From NCBI GenBank assembly GCA_002286715.1, contig NSJX01000081.1, positions 46,286 through 67,197 on the forward strand: a DNA stretch of 20,912 nucleotides, written 5' to 3'. Under the pieces are notes generated by a model. It searched no databases and had not been told where the DNA came from. It worked only from the letters and a program-made list of their open reading frames with translations. Positions 17,163 through 20,912 of this stretch are shown here, piece after piece. Source of the DNA: Dentipellis sp. KUC8613. Taxonomy: Eukaryota; Basidiomycota; Agaricomycetes; Russulales; Hericiaceae. The translations under genes were made by a program, and so were the position numbers. Each line of letters starts with the position of its first letter. The first letter of the stretch is position 1.

Positions 17163-19480
17163 GCATGATCAAGGGCAACCGGGCGAATGGGCAAGAGACA
17201 GCGCAAGCGGGCACGAGACGGCATGCACAGGCGGGGAGCCAGACGGCAGGGCAAGGCAAAGACGGCGGCGGGCGGCACGAGAAGGCCCCACGGCGCACGA
17301 AAGGAGGGCAGAGGGGCAGGAATGAGCACACGTGAGAGAAACTGCGCACGTGAGACGGCACGGATGGCGCGAGACGACACAGTGTGTGGAGAGTCAGAGG
17401 GCGCACAGAGCAGTGGCGCGGCGCGAAGACCGCACTGTTGCTAGGGCACACGCAGCATGAAACGGTGTGCCGAGCGGCCCCACGACGGCGGGCTGCCAGA
17501 CAACGAGCGGGCCGGTGACAGGGCGGGTAGGCCGGGCGGCAGCCGAGTGACGGCGCCGCTGAGGCACAAAACAGTCGAGATGGCGTCGGCAGGGCGCGCA
17601 GCAGCGTTGCTACGGCGCGAGATGGTGTCGATAGGGCATGAAGGGGTGTCGGTGGGGCGTGAGACGGCGGGGAGGGCATCTGTGGGGCACGTCGAGACGT
17701 CGCCGATCCTGCTAGGGTGCGCAGTGGCGTCCGTGGAGCGCGCGGCGGCGATGCAGGGGCACTAGGACGTGGGGCAGTGTTGTGATGAGTGGAAAGGCAA
17801 GAGAGGGCGTCGCTGGGGTGCATGGCGACGACACGGGGGCCTGAAGCGGCATCGCCGGCGCGCGTGGCGGCAGCACGAGGGCGCGGCAGCGAGCCACTGC
17901 TGGTGACGGCAACACGAAGGCACACAAAGGCCACGAGGGAGCGCCACGAGCACTAGAGTGGGTGATGGCGCTGTTCGAGAGGCCGCGACGAGATCCAAGA
18001 TGGCGGGGCGGGGCGTATGACGGCGCGATGAGGAGCAAGAGAGTGGCGCCGGGGTTGATATGCCGCTATGGGGCGCAAGAGAACGAGGGGCGACACAGCG
18101 CCACGAGACGGCGGAACGGGGCGAGATGGCGGCAAGGCGGCGCCACAAGGCGCGAGAAGGCGTTCTGAGGTGCAAAAGCGCGTTGATGCGGTGCCACGGG
18201 ACGCAGTAAGAGGCATGCAGCACGGTACGAGTGCATGTGGCACGGCACGAGGGCGTGTAGGTGACACAAAGGCGAGCTAGGCGGCGAGATCGCGCATGCT
18301 GCCACGTTGCTAGAAGGCGTGAGGCGGGGAGAGCACACGTGGCATGGCGGGAAACGGCAGCATGAGGGAGTGCGGAGACGGTGTCGGTGTCGTGCAGACA
18401 CATCGGTGGTACGCGAGACGGCAGGGGCGGGACGTGCAGACGATGGGGCGTGGTTCGCAGACGGAGAGGCTGGCGCAACGGAGGCGCAAGACGGCGTCTG
18501 CGGTGCACCAGACAGCGTTGGTGGTGCGCCAGAGGGCCTCGGTGCTGCGCGAGACGGCGTCGGCAGTGCACCAGATGGCGCGGCATGGTGTGCGAACAGC
18601 GCGGGGCGGGGCGGCTGAGGTGCTGGGCTACGCCAGGTGGTGTCGGTGCAGCGGGTAGACAGTGTTAGTGCTGCGGGCAGATGGCATCAGCGATGCATGA
18701 GACTGCGTCGGCGGTGCACTAGATGGCTACGCGGGGCGCATGGACGGTGGCGCATGCCGTGCAAAATGGCCCGTCGGGGCGGAAAGACCGCAGAGTGTGG
18801 CGGGAGAAGGCACGGCGTGGCAACAAGCCGGCGCCATCGGGCGCGCAAGATGGCCCCCATGGGGCCCGAAGACGGCGGCGTGGGCGCGATGGGGCGCGCA
18901 GAAGGCGGCGGGGCCCGAAGTCGGCCCAAGGGGGCCCGAAGTCGGTGCGTAGAGGGCGACGGGGCCGGAAGACGGCGTCGAGAGGGCGGCGGAGGGCGCA
19001 GAGGGCGTGCAGACGGTGGCGGAGGGCGCCAGGGGGCGCCAGGGGGCGTCCAGACGGCGGCGGCGGGCGGCAGGGGGCGTTGAGAGGGCAGCGAAGGGCG
19101 TCAAGAGGGCGGCGAAGGGCGGCAGGGGGCGCAGGGGGGGGCAGGGGGCGCAGAGGGCGACGCATGGCGCCCGCACGGGGGCGCGAGAAGCGGCGGGCGG
19201 GCAGGAGAGGGTGAGCGGGGGTGTCATACAGCGAGCGGGGGCCACATACTGCGGACGGGGGCGCGAGAAGGCGCAGGCGAGGGCGTCATACGGCACACAG
19301 GGGCGAGGCATGGCACATGGGGGCGCGAGAAGCGGCGGGCGGGCGGGAGAGGGCGAGCGGGGGCGGCAGACGGCGCACGGGGGTGATGTACAGCGAACGG
19401 GGGGGCGAGAAGGGGCGGGCTGGCTGGAGCTGGTGAGCGGGGGCATACGGCGCACGGGGGCAACGTACAAAAGAGAGAGG
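17163..19480 (-). repeat. GC-rich minisatellite of U2 (G-rich on plus strand)
   Basis: Units of about 20-22 nt are readable at 17575-17720 as ggcgtcgg...gggcgcg, ggtgtcgatagggcatgaag and similar. Near the leader (19000-19480) the array becomes very G-rich, with runs of five or more G. A duplicated ggggcccgaagtcgg occurs near 18908-18945. Open frames on both strands are low-complexity artefacts. Confidence 0.8.
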
Positions 19481-19494
19481 TAGAAAAAACTTAC

Positions 19495-20123
19495 CTTTTC
19501 CCTGTCTCTCCACCTCTCCCATGCATCCGGATACCTTTCGGCAGGCGAGCAGGCTTGTGTGCATGTGCGTGTGCATGTGCATGTGCGTGTGCATGTGCAT
19601 GTGCGTGTGCGTGTGTGTGCGCCAGCGACTCCATTGCAATGAAGAGTGAGGAGTCTGTGGCGAGCTGTCACAACGACTGCCTTCGGCAATTCCCGAAAAG
19701 CGTGCGCGTGCTCTCGTCGGCAGTTCGAAACGCTTCCTCAGGCTGTAATAAAATAGCTACATTGTAGCCAAAATTAGGACATATGCGTATGATTTTTTTA
19801 TCAACACATGGAAAGATGCGGAAGTCATAGCTGCGTTATTGAATTCGAAATCTGTGGATTTCGGTAACGAGGCCCTTTATCGCGACGTGACTTCGAGTTT
19901 GCAGACACATTTTATTTTTAAAAAATATGCCAATTTCGTGATATGTGTGTATCATAGCTTTCAATGTGTATACAAAGTTTCAGCTATATTGGTGGTGTAT
20001 TAGAGTCTACAGAAAATGATCATGTCGAAAGTGAGCTGAATGTGGCTGAAAGTGTGGGAACCAACTTCCTGAAGTTGTCATTTTGAAGTCTGCGGATTCT
20101 GGTGGGCTCACCCATTATTAGAA
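19495..20123 (-). promoter_or_regulatory. Conserved leader of U2
   Basis: This is the inverted homologue of 6430-7029, nearly identical over the outer 80 nt and clearly related to the splice-donor motif at 19494. Relative to E1 it has lost about 17 nt inside the RELPKAVVVTA region and gained a GTGCAT/GTGCGT microsatellite. Together with the E1 and C' leaders it defines the part of the element that is not free to drift into repeats. Confidence 0.55.
19555..19622. repeat. GTGCAT/GTGCGT hexamer microsatellite
   Basis: About 68 nt of alternating gtgcat and gtgcgt hexamers sit within the U2 leader just before its splice-donor motif. The E1 leader has only a short cacacacgcacccccacacgc tract at the corresponding place (about 6951). 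Confidence 0.9.
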
Positions 20124-20143
20124 CTGATTCATAGATGAATCAG
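20124..20143 (-). repeat. 5'-terminal palindrome of U2
   Basis: The 9-bp arms CTGATTCAT and ATGAATCAG flank an AG centre. It is the exact inverted counterpart of 6410-6429. The integrase frame begins at the next base pair. Confidence 0.8.
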
Positions 20144-20144
20144 A

Positions 20145-20912
20145 ATGCATTCAAGGCGTTCAAGGCCTATGCCGAGAACCACTTCAGTGTGTCGATCAAG
20201 GGGCTTCGAGATGACAAGGGTGGTGAGTACATGTCCAATGCATTCATTGCCTTCACTACTGCTGCAGGCATTGTGCGCCAGCACACTGTCCGCAACAGGC
20301 CTCAGCAGAATGGAGTGGCAGAGCGTGCCAACAGGACGATGGACGAGAGCGTCACTACTCTGCTTGCAGAGGCGCGATTGCCCAAGTCCTTCTGGGCCGA
20401 GTGTCTAGGTGCCTTTGTCCATGTCTGGAACCGTGTCGGTACATCTTCTGTACCCGATGCGGTGCCCTATACACTCTGGCATGGCCACAAGCCAGACGTC
20501 TCACGTCTGCGCATCTGGGGCTGCACTGCTTATGTGCATGTGCAGAAGGACAAGCGTAGGTCTCTCGATCCACACATGGAGAAGTGCCTGTTCATTGGCT
20601 ATCCGGAGGGCTACAAGGGCTGGCGGTTCTATAACCCTCGCACCAAGAAGATCCTCATCTGCGAGCGAGCTACCTTTGACGAGCGGGACTTTCCTGGTCT
20701 CTCTCTCTCTGGCATTCGTTCCCAGCCCTCCCTGACCCCTCCTGCCTCTGCTCCTCGTGACCTCACTCCGCTGCTGGCCCCGCTGGATCAGGGCAATGAG
20801 GACTTGTCTCAGCCAACTGGCCCGGTTCTGGGGGGGGATGGTGATGCTCCTCCTCCTCAGCCGGACACCAGTGATGCTGAGGAGTCTGAGCCTGGTCTAG
20901 ACCCGGCCCAGT
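20145..20912 (+). pseudogene. Ty1/copia Pol integrase fragment (partial both ends)
   Basis: The frame with codons starting at 20144 (aat gca ttc) stays open to the last base of the window. It carries the second half of the copia integrase core: RDDKGGEYMSNAF with the second catalytic Asp, then RPQQNGVAERANRTMDE with the catalytic Glu. After these come FWAECLGAFVHVWNR and the post-core segment GCTAYVHV, KCLFIGYPEGYKGWRFYNP and a Pro/Asp/Glu-rich linker that precedes reverse transcriptase in this family. The zinc-binding N-terminus and first Asp are missing because U2 adjoins at 20144. An ATG at 20135 is inside U2 and is not a native start. Codon use is GC-rich and without stops, so the cut looks fairly recent. 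Reverse transcriptase should lie to the right. Confidence 0.9.

Larger units (their letters stand above)
16780..20144 (-). mobile_element. Helentron-like unit U2, inverted, 5' end at 20144
   Basis: On the minus strand, U2 starts with TC and the terminal palindrome (20143-20124). It continues through a leader homologous to E1's, a GTAAGT at 19494, a pyrimidine tract, a C-rich array (19480 to 17163) and an AT-rich tail. Its 5' end abuts a copia integrase frame directly, so U2 inserted into that retrotransposon. The left (3') boundary cannot be fixed. The matching left half of the copia element is not visible in the window, so further rearrangement or truncation is likely. Confidence 0.55.

Noticed and set aside
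6410..20143. A single 13.7-kb element with terminal inverted repeats of about 600 bp
   Set aside because: The inverted ends are real, but 6409-12985 alone restores the interrupted gene, and 12986-14457 between the ends is host gene, so these are two separate insertions in opposite orientation.
20145..20735. Two closed plus-strand open frames in another frame over the integrase region
   Set aside because: They are shadows; the frame starting at 20144 carries the integrase motifs and stays open to the window end.

Overview
The window looks like a repeat-dense, transposon-rich stretch of a filamentous basidiomycete (Agaricomycete-type) genome. The reasons are short introns (about 46-59 nt) with GTRNGN donors and CTNAY-like branch sites, a Ty1/copia integrase with GC-rich codons, and a gene whose GMSSDES and WN-type motifs I recall from unnamed multicopy Agaricomycete proteins (memory, not a search). 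There is no bacterial signature, and no rRNA or tRNA I can defend.

The main content is a nest of rolling-circle-type (Helitron/Helentron-like) elements. Four 3' ends share CTGAATCAG (or TGAATCAG), a short GC hairpin, a 9-10 nt spacer and CTAG followed by T: A ends at 2616/2617, B at 2681/2682, C at 6094/6095 and E1 at 12984/12985. Three 5' ends share a terminal palindrome of CTGATTCA arms: E1 at 6409 (plus), C' at 6036 (minus) and U2 at 20144 (minus). Only E1 has both ends in the window (6409-12985, about 6.6 kb). No Rep/helicase gene is visible, so the copies look non-autonomous. Their payload is a roughly 600-nt leader with a GT splice-donor motif, then kilobases of C-rich, CpG-rich degenerate 20-22-bp minisatellite, then an AT-rich tail. 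In every block the C-rich strand is the strand read outward from the leader. The many long open frames in these blocks are composition artefacts.

A minus-strand host gene starts at 14457 and is split twice. E1 sits in it between 12986 and 6408, and C interrupts it again at 6095/6096. Removing 6409-12985 restores the reading frame and runs into a clean 54-nt intron (6329-6382), which fixes the E1 boundaries to within one T. The rest of the gene lies left of the window, beyond the far end of C.

Layout: 1-2617 is the 3' part of A (C-rich block, AT tail, 3' end). 2618-2682 is the 3' stub of B. 2683-2906 is a foldback MITE. 2907-6036 is unit C', inverted (tail, G-rich block, palindrome-bearing intron, leader, 5' end). 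6037-6095 is the 3' stub of C. 6096-6408 is the 3' portion of the split gene. 6409-12985 is E1. 12986-14457 is the 5' portion of the split gene. 14458-16409 is largely unassigned. 16410-16736 is a small two-exon plus-strand gene. 16737-20144 is an AT-rich tail, a G-rich block and the inverted leader of U2. 20145-20912 is a copia integrase reading frame, cut on its left by U2 and running off the window.
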